From assembly GCA_028279405.1 (NCBI GenBank), contig JANQNU010000017.1:1-43828 (forward strand): a DNA stretch of 43,828 bases, read 5' to 3'. Positions 32,775 to 42,705 of the stretch are shown in pieces (position 1 is the first letter of the stretch; each line of letters opens with the position of its first letter). This stretch comes from Phycisphaerae bacterium. Lineage in GTDB: Bacteria; Planctomycetota; Phycisphaerae; UBA1845; Fen-1342. Below the pieces are notes generated by a model. The model had not been told where the DNA came from. It did no database searches and saw only the letters and a list, made by a program, of their open reading frames with translations. The position numbers and the translations under genes are program-made.

Positions 32775-32803
32775 TTTCGCGAGCGGGCTTGTTGTGGTAT
32801 GAT
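32775..32803 (+). promoter_or_regulatory. Candidate promoter of the M6 protease gene
   Basis: TGGTATGAT (extended -10, hexamer at 32798-32803) with TTTCGC at 32775-32780 gives a 17-base spacer. The same TGGTATGAT occurs upstream of mutL. The leader to the ATG at 32987 would be about 177 bases and contains small hairpins (for example CGCGAT/ATCGCG), but no recognised riboswitch. Confidence 0.4.
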
Positions 32804-32986
32804 CCGGGCGGGAAGTGCGCGATTCGTGGGATCGCGACTGGCGCGAATTGATGAAGCGCCTATGATTGCGTTGGCGAGAGGTGCCACTGGCGCCATTGTC
32901 AGGTGAAGCCGACCGATCGGACACGCAAACAGTCTTTCCAGCAAGCGTTGAGGACTTGCCAAGCCCCAATTTGGAGGAATCGGCGA

Positions 32987-35900
32987 ATGACTCCGGGAAG
33001 TCGTCGTATCGTCGTCGGGTGGTTGCCGCTTTTCACGCTACTTGCGATCGTGCCGGGTGCATGGCTCGCGAGTGCGAATGCTGAAGAGCGCAAGCTCGTC
33101 GTCCTGCTCGCGAACATTCCGAAGGAGCGGCGCGACAATTCGCCGTTACCGAACCCGGCCGAGATCTGGGATCAGTACTTCGACAAATTCAAGAACGGCC
33201 AGAACGGCGGGCCGCGGGTCGACTCGCACGCCGAGTGGTGGGAGGAGATCTCCTACGGCGACGTCACCGTCAGTGGCGACGTCTTCGGCTGGGTCAACCT
33301 GCCGTGGCCGACCATTCCGTTGACGGGTGATCAGGGCCCGGCGGATCCCGGCGACCCCAATCCGCCAGCGGTCCCCACGGGCCGCGTACCGCACATCGAG
33401 CTGCGCGGCGGTAGCGACTACGAGCCGGGCATGGGCGAGTTCTTCCAGAGCTTCCGTTCGCGATTCCGGTTCGACCTCGACGGCGTGGGCGGCAACGCGG
33501 TCGGTCGCTTCGGCAACTTCTCGGTGGGCAACGGTCTTTTCAACTCCATCTTCGAGATTGATAACCGGTTCGGCGGTTCGGCCGCTACCGATGAATCGGG
33601 CGAGCAATTGTGGATGCCCGGTGAGCGCTTCCGGGATCTGAACGGGAATGGCATCTACGATGCCGGCGTATACGAGTGGGGGATCGACAAGAATGGCAAC
33701 GGGCGGATAGACGTGCAGCGGCAGGCCTCCAGTTGGGCGCAGCTGCTCGCGGTGAATATCCAGTTCCCGCCGGAAGAGGATCCGCCGGAGGGTGCCGTTC
33801 CGGAGTTCGTCAACTGGGCAAACGACACCGAGTGGTTCGACAGCAACGGTGACGGCCAGTGGGCCGCTTACGGCGCCGTCTTCGACGCGCGCTACGCGCC
33901 GATTCTCAATCCGCCGGAGCCCGGTGGTGAGCAGGAGCCGTTTTTCGAGCCGCTGATGGAGCCGCGCACGGTCATCGAGTCGTTCATGACGTCGGCCGGT
34001 CCGATCCCGGTCACGTTCTTCCGCGGCGACTGGGGTGGAACTGAGATTTGGATCGACCGCGACGGTAACTTCGATCTGGATGCGCGCGCCACGCAGGATG
34101 ACCGCGTCCGTGGCGAGGGGAACGCGGACACGAGTCGGCCGGCAAACTTCTGGGAGTTCCTGATTCAGTTGAACGACCCGGAGACGGAAGACGTCGAGTA
34201 CTACGACGAGCAGTGGAACGATACGCACGACTTCCCGGAGCCGTTCGAGGACTTCATGCGGCGTTGGGGCGGCTCGGATGGGACGCACAACTGGGTCGAG
34301 ATTGATCAGGCGTACGTCGACGCCAACTACCCTGGCGACGAAGCGACGATGGAGTGGCTTCGGAGTCGCACGGGGAATGGTCGTTACGATCCGCCGGACA
34401 ACTGGTCCAATTTCGGGTCGAATGGGCAGAACAGTACGAACAAGTATCAGGAAGTCGCGGCGGGCAACCTCGTCGATGGCGAAGAAGATGCCGAGTTGCA
34501 GCGTCGCCGACAGTTCCTGACGCCGGTACCGGAGACGTACCAGGGCGAGCAGGGCGGCTGGTCGCTGGACGAGTTCTGGCAGACACAATACGGATCGGAG
34601 CCGCCGGCATGGGTTTCGCAGATTCCGTTCATGCGGAAGTTCGATCCGTCCGAGCCCCGGCCATTGGTTCCGGGTGATGCGGCGGGTGACCGTTTGATCG
34701 CGTTTCGGCCGAATCGCGGCGGTCCTACGCACACGGGTATCGACTATGCGGGTAACCGCTACGGCAACAGTGAGGCGCAGGTGCTTCCGGCGCCGACGAA
34801 CACGGCGTTCGGTATGTATGACGGTCCGCGCGAGTTCCACGACCTGCCGTCGTCGATCTACCACAGTGCCGGTGATGGTCACCTCGGTGAGGTTACGTCG
34901 CCGCTTTCGATTGACTATTGGGGTGACGACCTTGGCACCCATGATCCGAACGGCGGCGGCGGTACGGGCGATCAGATCATCCCCGCGGCCGGTCCGTTGG
35001 CGTTCAACGTGCATGGCGATCAGGGCTGGGACGCCGGCAACCAATTCAACATCGAGTACATGACGTGGCGTCGCGATGGTCTTTCGTCGACCGACATCGT
35101 TGTTGAGCAGGACATCGATGGCGACGGCGAGCCGGACTTCACCTTTGCCGAGTACCACCGCGACATCAACCTCGACGGTATGCTCGACGTTGGCGAGTCG
35201 CTCGGCGACCAGGGCGAGGTGGGTCGGCCGGACGTGAATTCGTATCACAACTACGGAACCGACCCGGATCCGGGTACGCCGGTGAACGGCAACCCGATGA
35301 ACATGTATCCATTCAATCGGACGCGGGCCATTGAAGACGTCGTGGCGGCGTTGGACCAGACGGTCGACTGGGAGAACTTCCTCGGCGGTCCGGGGCCGTT
35401 CGGCAATCGGGTGATGGGCTTGATTCTGCTGCCGGAGGAGACAGGACCGAACGGTATGTTCACGCTCCCCGCGTCGAGCGCAACGGGTTTTCCGATTCGG
35501 ACGCGCGACATGGTCAACGCAGGTGCGATGGGCATCGAGCGTTACGTGCCGATCCCGTTTTTTGACGGTATGGGTATCACCATCGGCGGCATGGGCGAAG
35601 GCGGTGGTCTCCCCGCGGACGAAAACTATCAGATTGGTTTCGCAGGTCACGAGTACGGCCATGTCTGGGAAGGCTGGCCGGACCTCTACGACTATGACGT
35701 GCGTGCGGAGTTCCCGGTGGACATCCAGAACAACCCGGTCGCGCGTTGGTGCGTGATGGCGGGTGGCGGTCTGGTGCACCCGGTCGGTCCGCTGAAGGCC
35801 GACTCGGGCTGGATCCGGCCGGTGGACATTACGCGAGCGTTGCTCCCGGCCGGCACCAAGACGGTCACGTTGCGACCGTGGGAATTCAATCGAAACCAGA

Positions 35901-38293
35901 CCCTGTTCATGTACGAGAACCCGCTCTTCCCGCAGGAGCGCTTCTGGATTTGGCGTACAGCGGAGGCGAGTCAGGGTGAGTTGACCTTTGACCGGTTCAT
36001 GCCGGGCAATGGCGTGATCATTCTTCACACTGACTTCGGCGACAATCCCGAAGCACTTCCGCCGCAGCAACGTTTGGGTGCCGGTCGATTCACCTACCGG
36101 GTGATTCAGGCGGACGGTGAGCAGGCGTTGGAGGCGGGTCTTAGTGCGGGTGACGCTGGAGACCCCTGGCCGGGGACGAGCGGCGCGACGAAGTTCGACC
36201 GTACGACGGATCCGCGGAGTGCGTGGTATGTCGGTAGCCAACCCTCGGGTTTGGATATCGTCGAAATGCGCGAGTTCGAGGATCGCACGGAAGTCGACAT
36301 CAAGTGGTCGCCGCGCGAGTTGCCGACGTTCGAGTGGATTCGTCCGCGTCCGTTCGGTACGCCGACCAATGATCCGGGTAGCGAGGGTGTTTCCGTCGAT
36401 GGCGTGTACAACCTTCGCTGGCTGGGCTACGACCAGTTCGGCGGCACGACGCTCGAGTTCTTTGCGAACCGCAGCATTCCGGGCGAGCCGCTCGGGTTCG
36501 AGCAGGGCATTTTCCTGTCGAGCGACAACAAGGCGCCTGGTGAGGTGGACGGTACGACGGATGTGGACATCAGTACGCTTCCGGATGGAACGTACACGTT
36601 CTACGCACGGCTGGTGCCGGGTGTCGGGCAGGACAACAACGTCGAGAGTCCGTTCTCGCGTCCGCGTGCGAATCTGAACAACTTCGGCGACGGCACGATG
36701 GAAATCATCCAGGTGGACACGTCGATCTCCCAGTTCGAGCGCTGGAACGCGGTGTGTATCAATACGCAGCCGCCGGGAGCGGAGACGTGGCGGGTGACTG
36801 CATCGGCGACCGGGGAGCAGATCGGATTGGCGACGACTGGATCGCTTTACACTTCCGATCCGGACGTGTTCGGCCGCACTCCGGTGCAGTTCACGATCAA
36901 TCCGGGCCAGACGCGGAACTACCGTGTCGGTGACGAGTTCATTTTCGTGACGACGGGGCTTACGCCGCATAGTACGGCGGTCCTGATCCAGGAAGGTGAG
37001 GTCGTGGAGCCGGAGGTTCCGATTGCGATCGCGGACCTTGAGGGTGTCGCGGTTGGTTTGGCGCCGTTGAACCTGGTCTTCAAGCATGAGAACTCGTCGG
37101 ATCCGCGTGGTGCGGCGCTGTCGTTCTCGTGGGACTTTGGCGACGGAACGCCGGCTTTCGAGACGGAGCAGCTCGATCGGCCTGTGATGCATACTTACGA
37201 GCAGGCGGGCAATTACACCGCGACGTTGACCGTACGGAACGCGTTCGGCTTGACGGCTCAGGATCAAATTCAGATCCGCGTGAACGACGCGTTGCCGCCG
37301 ACCTTGCGGTCACAGGCGGCTCCGACAGGCGGTGCATCGCCGTTGCTGGTCGACTTCAACGCGGAGTTGACCACCGACCCGAACACGGGCACGCAGGGGC
37401 TCGATTTCGTCTGGGACTTCGGTGACGGGACGCCGCCGGCGTTGACGCCGCGGGTGCAGCATCTGTACGAGGATCCTGGTGTTTATGTTGCACGGGTGAC
37501 GGTGACCAATCGTCCGTTCAACAAGTCCGCCAGTCGTGTGTTCGAGATCCGCGTGGCCGGTACGACGGCGGATGATCTTCCGCCGGAGGCGATCATCGAG
37601 GTTGATCGAACGGTCGGTATGTCGCCGTTGTCGGTGATCTTCACCGGCACGAGTTCGAGTGATCCGGAGAACGGCGCATTGTCGTTCACCTGGGACTTTG
37701 GTGACAATTCGCCGATCGTTCGCGGTGCGAATGTCGTGGAGCACGTGTACACCCGTGTTGGTGATTTCAACGCGACCTTGATCGTTGAGGACCCGAGCGG
37801 ACAGCGTGACACGGCGACGATTGCCATCTCGGTGATTGGCGACACGTCGGTGAACAACCAGTCGCCGGTGGCGAAGATCGCGGTTTCGTCGACGCAGGGT
37901 CCGGCGCCGTTCACGGTGCGGTTCGACGCGAGTGATTCGCGCGATCCGGAGGGTGGCAACCTCGCGTATGCGTGGGACTTCGGCGATGGATCCGATCAGG
38001 CGATTGGGGCGGTCGTCGAGCACACGTACACCAAGCCGCGCGATTACAACGTCGTGCTGGTGGTGTCTGACAGTGGCGGCAAGACCGGCGCGACGACGGT
38101 ACGGATTACCGTGACGTCGCCGGTGGATACGAGTCAGCCCAACCAGAATACGCCGGGCGACGATGTGGCACCGACCACGATCGCGCCGACGTGTGGTGCG
38201 GGCTGCGGCCCGGTCGGGCTGATGCCGCTGGCCCTGACGTTGATCGGAATGGGTGGTCTCCGCCGGGCTGCCCGACGGTCGCTGCTGGGGTAG
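32987..38293 (+). CDS. Giant secreted M6-type metalloprotease with PKD repeats and C-terminal sorting tag
   Basis: The 1768-residue protein has a signal peptide (about 1-34, ending ASANA). The catalytic region includes HEYGH at 888-892 followed by GWPD (D899), the immune-inhibitor-A zinc motif. The first 900 residues also contain many Asp-rich calcium-loop sequences (DLNGNGIYD, DKNGNGRID, DSNGDGQW, DIDGDGEPD, DINLDGMLD). Four PKD domains follow at about 1345-1709, each with a WDFGD core. The end reads CGAGCGPVGLMPLALTLIG then GMGGLRRAARR: a Cys/Gly motif, a hydrophobic helix and a basic end, like MYXO-CTERM or related anchors. GGAGG precedes ATG 32987 by 9 bases. The gene stands alone between its own promoter and a strong terminator. 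The substrate is probably extracellular protein. Confidence 0.88.
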   Translation: MTPGSRRIVVGWLPLFTLLAIVPGAWLASANAEERKLVVLLANIPKERRDNSPLPNPAEIWDQYFDKFKNGQNGGPRVDSHAEWWEEISYGDVTVSGDVFGWVNLPWPTIPLTGDQGPADPGDPNPPAVPTGRVPHIELRGGSDYEPGMGEFFQSFRSRFRFDLDGVGGNAVGRFGNFSVGNGLFNSIFEIDNRFGGSAATDESGEQLWMPGERFRDLNGNGIYDAGVYEWGIDKNGNGRIDVQRQASSWAQLLAVNIQFPPEEDPPEGAVPEFVNWANDTEWFDSNGDGQWAAYGAVFDARYAPILNPPEPGGEQEPFFEPLMEPRTVIESFMTSAGPIPVTFFRGDWGGTEIWIDRDGNFDLDARATQDDRVRGEGNADTSRPANFWEFLIQLNDPETEDVEYYDEQWNDTHDFPEPFEDFMRRWGGSDGTHNWVEIDQAYVDANYPGDEATMEWLRSRTGNGRYDPPDNWSNFGSNGQNSTNKYQEVAAGNLVDGEEDAELQRRRQFLTPVPETYQGEQGGWSLDEFWQTQYGSEPPAWVSQIPFMRKFDPSEPRPLVPGDAAGDRLIAFRPNRGGPTHTGIDYAGNRYGNSEAQVLPAPTNTAFGMYDGPREFHDLPSSIYHSAGDGHLGEVTSPLSIDYWGDDLGTHDPNGGGGTGDQIIPAAGPLAFNVHGDQGWDAGNQFNIEYMTWRRDGLSSTDIVVEQDIDGDGEPDFTFAEYHRDINLDGMLDVGESLGDQGEVGRPDVNSYHNYGTDPDPGTPVNGNPMNMYPFNRTRAIEDVVAALDQTVDWENFLGGPGPFGNRVMGLILLPEETGPNGMFTLPASSATGFPIRTRDMVNAGAMGIERYVPIPFFDGMGITIGGMGEGGGLPADENYQIGFAGHEYGHVWEGWPDLYDYDVRAEFPVDIQNNPVARWCVMAGGGLVHPVGPLKADSGWIRPVDITRALLPAGTKTVTLRPWEFNRNQTLFMYENPLFPQERFWIWRTAEASQGELTFDRFMPGNGVIILHTDFGDNPEALPPQQRLGAGRFTYRVIQADGEQALEAGLSAGDAGDPWPGTSGATKFDRTTDPRSAWYVGSQPSGLDIVEMREFEDRTEVDIKWSPRELPTFEWIRPRPFGTPTNDPGSEGVSVDGVYNLRWLGYDQFGGTTLEFFANRSIPGEPLGFEQGIFLSSDNKAPGEVDGTTDVDISTLPDGTYTFYARLVPGVGQDNNVESPFSRPRANLNNFGDGTMEIIQVDTSISQFERWNAVCINTQPPGAETWRVTASATGEQIGLATTGSLYTSDPDVFGRTPVQFTINPGQTRNYRVGDEFIFVTTGLTPHSTAVLIQEGEVVEPEVPIAIADLEGVAVGLAPLNLVFKHENSSDPRGAALSFSWDFGDGTPAFETEQLDRPVMHTYEQAGNYTATLTVRNAFGLTAQDQIQIRVNDALPPTLRSQAAPTGGASPLLVDFNAELTTDPNTGTQGLDFVWDFGDGTPPALTPRVQHLYEDPGVYVARVTVTNRPFNKSASRVFEIRVAGTTADDLPPEAIIEVDRTVGMSPLSVIFTGTSSSDPENGALSFTWDFGDNSPIVRGANVVEHVYTRVGDFNATLIVEDPSGQRDTATIAISVIGDTSVNNQSPVAKIAVSSTQGPAPFTVRFDASDSRDPEGGNLAYAWDFGDGSDQAIGAVVEHTYTKPRDYNVVLVVSDSGGKTGATTVRITVTSPVDTSQPNQNTPGDDVAPTTIAPTCGAGCGPVGLMPLALTLIGMGGLRRAARRSLLG

Positions 38294-38327
38294 TGCGCCG
38301 CAGCGGGCGACATCTCTGACGCTTTAG

Positions 38328-38357
38328 ACGCCGGCCCTTCGGGGTCGGCGTTTTTTT
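38328..38357 (+). terminator. Intrinsic terminator of the M6 protease gene
   Basis: ACGCCGGCCC (38328-38337), TTCG loop and GGGTCGGCGT (38342-38351) form a 10-bp stem with a stable UUCG tetraloop, followed by a seven-base T run. Confidence 0.93.
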
Positions 38358-38500
38358 GTTTGCTCCGGCCTGATGCGGGGTGGGGTGCCTGGGGCCGTGA
38401 TCTCGGCTACCCTACTCGGCTTGGGACGCGGATCGGTCTGGCGTCCGGAGTTTGTGCGACCGGGCGGGGCGGGAGCGCGGTCGGATGTGAGGAATCCCGG

Positions 38501-39421
38501 ATGGGCTTGTTCGACATATTCAAGAAGGGCTTGAAGAAGACGCGTGAGAAGCTCGCTGCGGGCTTTCGGGCGATCCTGCCGTTCGGTCGCAAGATCGACG
38601 AGTCGCTCCTGACTGACCTCGAGGATGCGATGCTCGCCGGCGACATGGGGCCGCGCGCGGTGATGGCCCTGGTCGACGAAGTACGCGCGGCCTGGAAGGC
38701 GGGTCAGGTTAAGGAGGCTCAGGAGATCCTGCCCTTTCTGAAGTCGCGGATCGAGCAGACCTGGAGCGCAGCGGACCGTTCGCTGGCGCGTGCCGGGCAG
38801 CCGCCGACGGTCATTTTCGTGGTCGGGATCAACGGTTCGGGCAAGACGACGAGCGTCGCCAAGCTCGCGAACCACCTCAAGCAGCAGGGGCACTCTGTGC
38901 TGTTGGGCGCATGCGATACGTTTCGCGCTGCGGCAATCGATCAACTCGAGATCTGGGCCAAGCGGGCCGAGGTTGGCATCGTCCGGCACCAGCCCGGCAG
39001 TGACCCCGCGGCAGTGGCGTTCGACGCGTGTGAGGCTGCTATCGCCCGCGGTGTCGACTACCTGGTGATCGACACTGCCGGCCGGCTGCACACGCAGGAC
39101 CACCTGATGCGCGAGCTTGGCAAGACCCATAAAGTCATCCAGAAGAAAATCCCCGACGCGCCCCACGAAGTTCTCCTTGTGCTCGATGCGACCATCGGAC
39201 AGAACGCGATCAATCAGGCGAAGACGTTTGCCGAGATCGTGAATGTCACCGGCCTGTTCCTCGCGAAGCTCGATGGATCGGCCAAGGGTGGCATCGTGGT
39301 CGGGATCCGCGACCAACTCGATATTCCCGTCAAGTTCGTCGGGCTCGGCGAAACCATGGACGCGCTCCAACCGTTCGATCCGCAGTCGTTCGCTGAAGCG
39401 TTGTTCGAGGGCTGGGAATAG
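38501..39421 (+). CDS. ftsY: Signal recognition particle receptor FtsY
   Basis: FtsY is the GTPase that docks SRP-bound ribosomes at the inner membrane. The 306-residue protein has the short NG form, without the long acidic A domain of E. coli. The N domain is at about 1-95. The G domain has GINGSGKTT (109-117), the insertion-box region DTFRAAAIDQL (139-149), DTAGR (191-195), AKLDGSAKGG (255-264; usually TKLDG) and GLGE (281-284). GAGGA lies 7 bases before ATG 38501, so the longer upstream frame is not used. The Lys-rich start (GLFDIFKKGLKKTREK) matches the lipid-binding amphipathic helix of the family. Confidence 0.96.
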   Translation: MGLFDIFKKGLKKTREKLAAGFRAILPFGRKIDESLLTDLEDAMLAGDMGPRAVMALVDEVRAAWKAGQVKEAQEILPFLKSRIEQTWSAADRSLARAGQPPTVIFVVGINGSGKTTSVAKLANHLKQQGHSVLLGACDTFRAAAIDQLEIWAKRAEVGIVRHQPGSDPAAVAFDACEAAIARGVDYLVIDTAGRLHTQDHLMRELGKTHKVIQKKIPDAPHEVLLVLDATIGQNAINQAKTFAEIVNVTGLFLAKLDGSAKGGIVVGIRDQLDIPVKFVGLGETMDALQPFDPQSFAEALFEGWE

Positions 39422-39639
39422 CGATCTCTGGCGCCCTATAGAGCTTCGGGCGCGGTTTCGGGCGAACGACGATGGTCAGGTCATGACGATCGTTGTTGGG
39501 TCCGTATGCGACGGGGCGCGCCGCTTACCGTCGGTTTCGTGGGATCGGCGCCGAATCTTCCGGCGGCGCGCTTCCTTGACAGAAATGGAACGGCCCGGGA
39601 AGCTGGCGTGTTCGAGGCAACCTGATGAACGGAGGTTGA

Positions 39640-40665
<1,026 letters not shown>

Positions 40666-40701
40666 TCGACTCGGACGAAAGAATACGCTAATGAGATGAA
40701 C

Positions 40702-40738
40702 ACGCGGCCCATTGTCGGAATGGGCTGCGTTTCATTTG
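40702..40738 (+). terminator. Hairpin between gap and pgk, terminator or attenuator
   Basis: ACGCGGCCCATT (40702-40713) and AATGGGCTGCGT (40719-40730) form a 12-bp stem with one G-U pair and a 5-base loop, followed by TTCATTTG. The T-tract is interrupted, so read-through into pgk 19 bases later is likely. It could set the gap:pgk ratio or protect the gap mRNA 3' end. Confidence 0.6.
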
Positions 40739-40756
40739 ACTAGCAATGAGGGATTC

Positions 40757-42010
40757 ATGGCCAAACGAAGCGTCCGGGACCTTTCTGTGAGCGGGCGGAA
40801 TGTTCTCATCCGTGCCGACCTCAATGTCCCGTTGAGCGAAGATCGGCGGATCACCGACGATCGGCGCATCCGTATGTTTCTCCCGACCCTGCAACAGGTC
40901 GTGGAGTCTGGGGGCCGTGCGATCGTGATGTCGCACCTTGGCCGACCAAGCGGCAATACCCAGGAGGATCAAGCGGCGTTCTCATTGCGACCGGTTGCCG
41001 ATCGCATTCAGGAACTGCTCGGCAAATCGGTGGCCTTTGCACCGGATTGCGTGAGCGATGAAGCACGTCGGCAGGCGGAATCGTTGGCGGACGGCGGGGT
41101 GCTGTTGCTGGAGAACCTGCGGTTTCATGCGGCCGAGACGATCATCGATCGCCGGAAGAAGAACCCGGACGGCAAGCTGACGGCGGATCAGGACCGCGCA
41201 CGGACGGAATTTGCGTCGGCCCTGGCCGCGCTCGGCACGGCCTATGTCAACGACGCGTTCGGTGCCTGCCACCGCAATCACGTCAGCATGTACGACCTGC
41301 CGCAGCGAATGGAGCCGGGCAATCGTGTTGTCGGCCTGCTGGTCGAGAAGGAGCTTGCGTTCCTGGGCGACGCGCTCGAGGCGCCCACACGGCCGTTCGT
41401 CGCAATCCTCGGCGGCGCCAAGGTCAGCGACAAGATTGGCGTGATCCGTAACCTCGTCAAGCGGGTCGATCAGGTTCTCATCGGCGGCGCGATGGCGTAC
41501 ACCTTTCTCGCGGCCAAGGGGCACAAGATCGGGAACAGTCTTTGCGAGCAGGACCAACTGGAGACGGCGCGCGAGTTGATCCAGCTTGGTGGCGACAAGC
41601 TACATCTGCCGAGCGATTCGATCGTCGCGGCCGAGCTGCGGAGCGGAGCAGCGACGCAGACCGTCGGCCGTGATATTCCGGAGGGGTACCTCGGGCTCGA
41701 TATCGGCCCCGATACCAGTCAGCGGTACTGTCGGCTCATTGCGGAAGCGAAGACGATCGTCTGGAACGGGCCGATGGGGGTGTTCGAGAAGCCGCCCTTT
41801 GACCGGGGTACGCGAGAGATGGCCAAGGCGATTGCCCAGCAGACGGATGGTGGGGCAACGACGGTCATCGGAGGGGGAGACAGTGCCGCTGCGATCGAGC
41901 AGGCCGGTTTGGCCGATCGCGTCACGCACATCAGTACAGGCGGCGGGGCTTCGTTGAAGTTTCTCGAGGGCAAGAAGTTCGATTCGGTTGCTGTGCTGGA
42001 CGACGCTTGA
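40757..42010 (+). CDS. pgk: Phosphoglycerate kinase
   Basis: The enzyme transfers phosphate from 1,3-bisphosphoglycerate to ADP. The 417-residue protein has the substrate-binding RADLNVP and SHLGRP motifs, LLENLRFH, the YVNDAFGACHR helix, and the nucleotide-site motifs GGAKVSDK and GGGDSAAA. After LRFH there is a longer-than-usual charged insert (about residues 125-150, RRKKNPDGKLTADQ), compared with typical bacterial enzymes. GAGGGA lies 4 bases before the ATG at 40757, which excludes the longer upstream frame. Its stop codon overlaps the rpe start (TGATG). Confidence 0.97.
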   Translation: MAKRSVRDLSVSGRNVLIRADLNVPLSEDRRITDDRRIRMFLPTLQQVVESGGRAIVMSHLGRPSGNTQEDQAAFSLRPVADRIQELLGKSVAFAPDCVSDEARRQAESLADGGVLLLENLRFHAAETIIDRRKKNPDGKLTADQDRARTEFASALAALGTAYVNDAFGACHRNHVSMYDLPQRMEPGNRVVGLLVEKELAFLGDALEAPTRPFVAILGGAKVSDKIGVIRNLVKRVDQVLIGGAMAYTFLAAKGHKIGNSLCEQDQLETARELIQLGGDKLHLPSDSIVAAELRSGAATQTVGRDIPEGYLGLDIGPDTSQRYCRLIAEAKTIVWNGPMGVFEKPPFDRGTREMAKAIAQQTDGGATTVIGGGDSAAAIEQAGLADRVTHISTGGGASLKFLEGKKFDSVAVLDDA

Positions 42011-42705
42011 TGGAAAAATCTTCAACAGGACCCGACCTGCGGATCGCGCCATCGATCCTGTCGGCGGATTTCGGGCGACTCGCGGAACAGATCGAGTTGG
42101 TTGAATCGGCTGGTGCGGACGTCCTGCATATTGACGTCATGGATGGTCATTTCGTGCCGAACCTGTCGATTGGCGTGCCGGTTGTCGAGGCGGTGAAGCG
42201 GTGTACTGATCTGTTCCTCGACACGCACCTGATGATCACCAATCCCGAGAAGTACGCGGCGGCGTTCGTTGACGCGGGCGCCGACAGCATTACGTTTCAT
42301 ATTGAGGTCGCATCGGACCCGATGGCGTTGATCGAGCATATTCGCAATCTGGGTGCGAAGGTGGGCGTCGCGCTCAATCCCGGGACGGATGCGGCAACCG
42401 TACTCGATGTACTCCCGGCAGTGGACATTCTGCTGGTGATGACGGTTTGGCCGGGATTCGGCGGCCAATCCTTCATCGAGTCGTGTCTACGCAAGATCGA
42501 GCTGCTGTCCGGGCATCTGGGTGAAGAGCAGTGGCTCGAGGTGGATGGTGGCATCAACCTCGATACCATCGCACAGGCGGTGGAGGCTGGTGCGGACACG
42601 TTGGTGGCCGGGTCCGCGATTTTCGGCGGGCCCGACCCGGCAACGGCGCTCGAGCGACTGCGTTCGGCCGCCCTGCGGAGTCTCGATACGGAGCTCGAGG
42701 CATGA
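42010..42705 (+). CDS. rpe: Ribulose-phosphate 3-epimerase
   Basis: Rpe interconverts ribulose 5-phosphate and xylulose 5-phosphate in the pentose phosphate and Calvin pathways. The 231-residue TIM barrel has APSILSADF, the metal-site HIDVMDGHFVPN, DTHLMI and EVDGGI. The phosphate loop region reads MTVWPGFGGQ, where many family members have Asn or Glu in place of Trp. The ATG overlaps the pgk stop codon by one base and the next gene starts inside its stop region, so the three are translationally coupled. Confidence 0.95.
   Translation: MEKSSTGPDLRIAPSILSADFGRLAEQIELVESAGADVLHIDVMDGHFVPNLSIGVPVVEAVKRCTDLFLDTHLMITNPEKYAAAFVDAGADSITFHIEVASDPMALIEHIRNLGAKVGVALNPGTDAATVLDVLPAVDILLVMTVWPGFGGQSFIESCLRKIELLSGHLGEEQWLEVDGGINLDTIAQAVEAGADTLVAGSAIFGGPDPATALERLRSAALRSLDTELEA

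Noticed and set aside
32804-32986. A c-di-GMP or other known riboswitch in the M6 protease leader
   Set aside because: The CACGCAAA string suggested it, but the other conserved blocks of that class are missing.
33146-37267. A 1373-codon open frame antisense to the M6 protease gene
   Set aside because: It is very Arg-rich, has no ribosome site, signal or family likeness, and lies wholly inside a well-supported gene. Long antisense frames are expected in GC-rich codon-biased genes.
39576-39581. TTGACA upstream of gap as a promoter
   Set aside because: No acceptable -10 lies 15-19 bases downstream (the sequence there is GGAAGCT-like).
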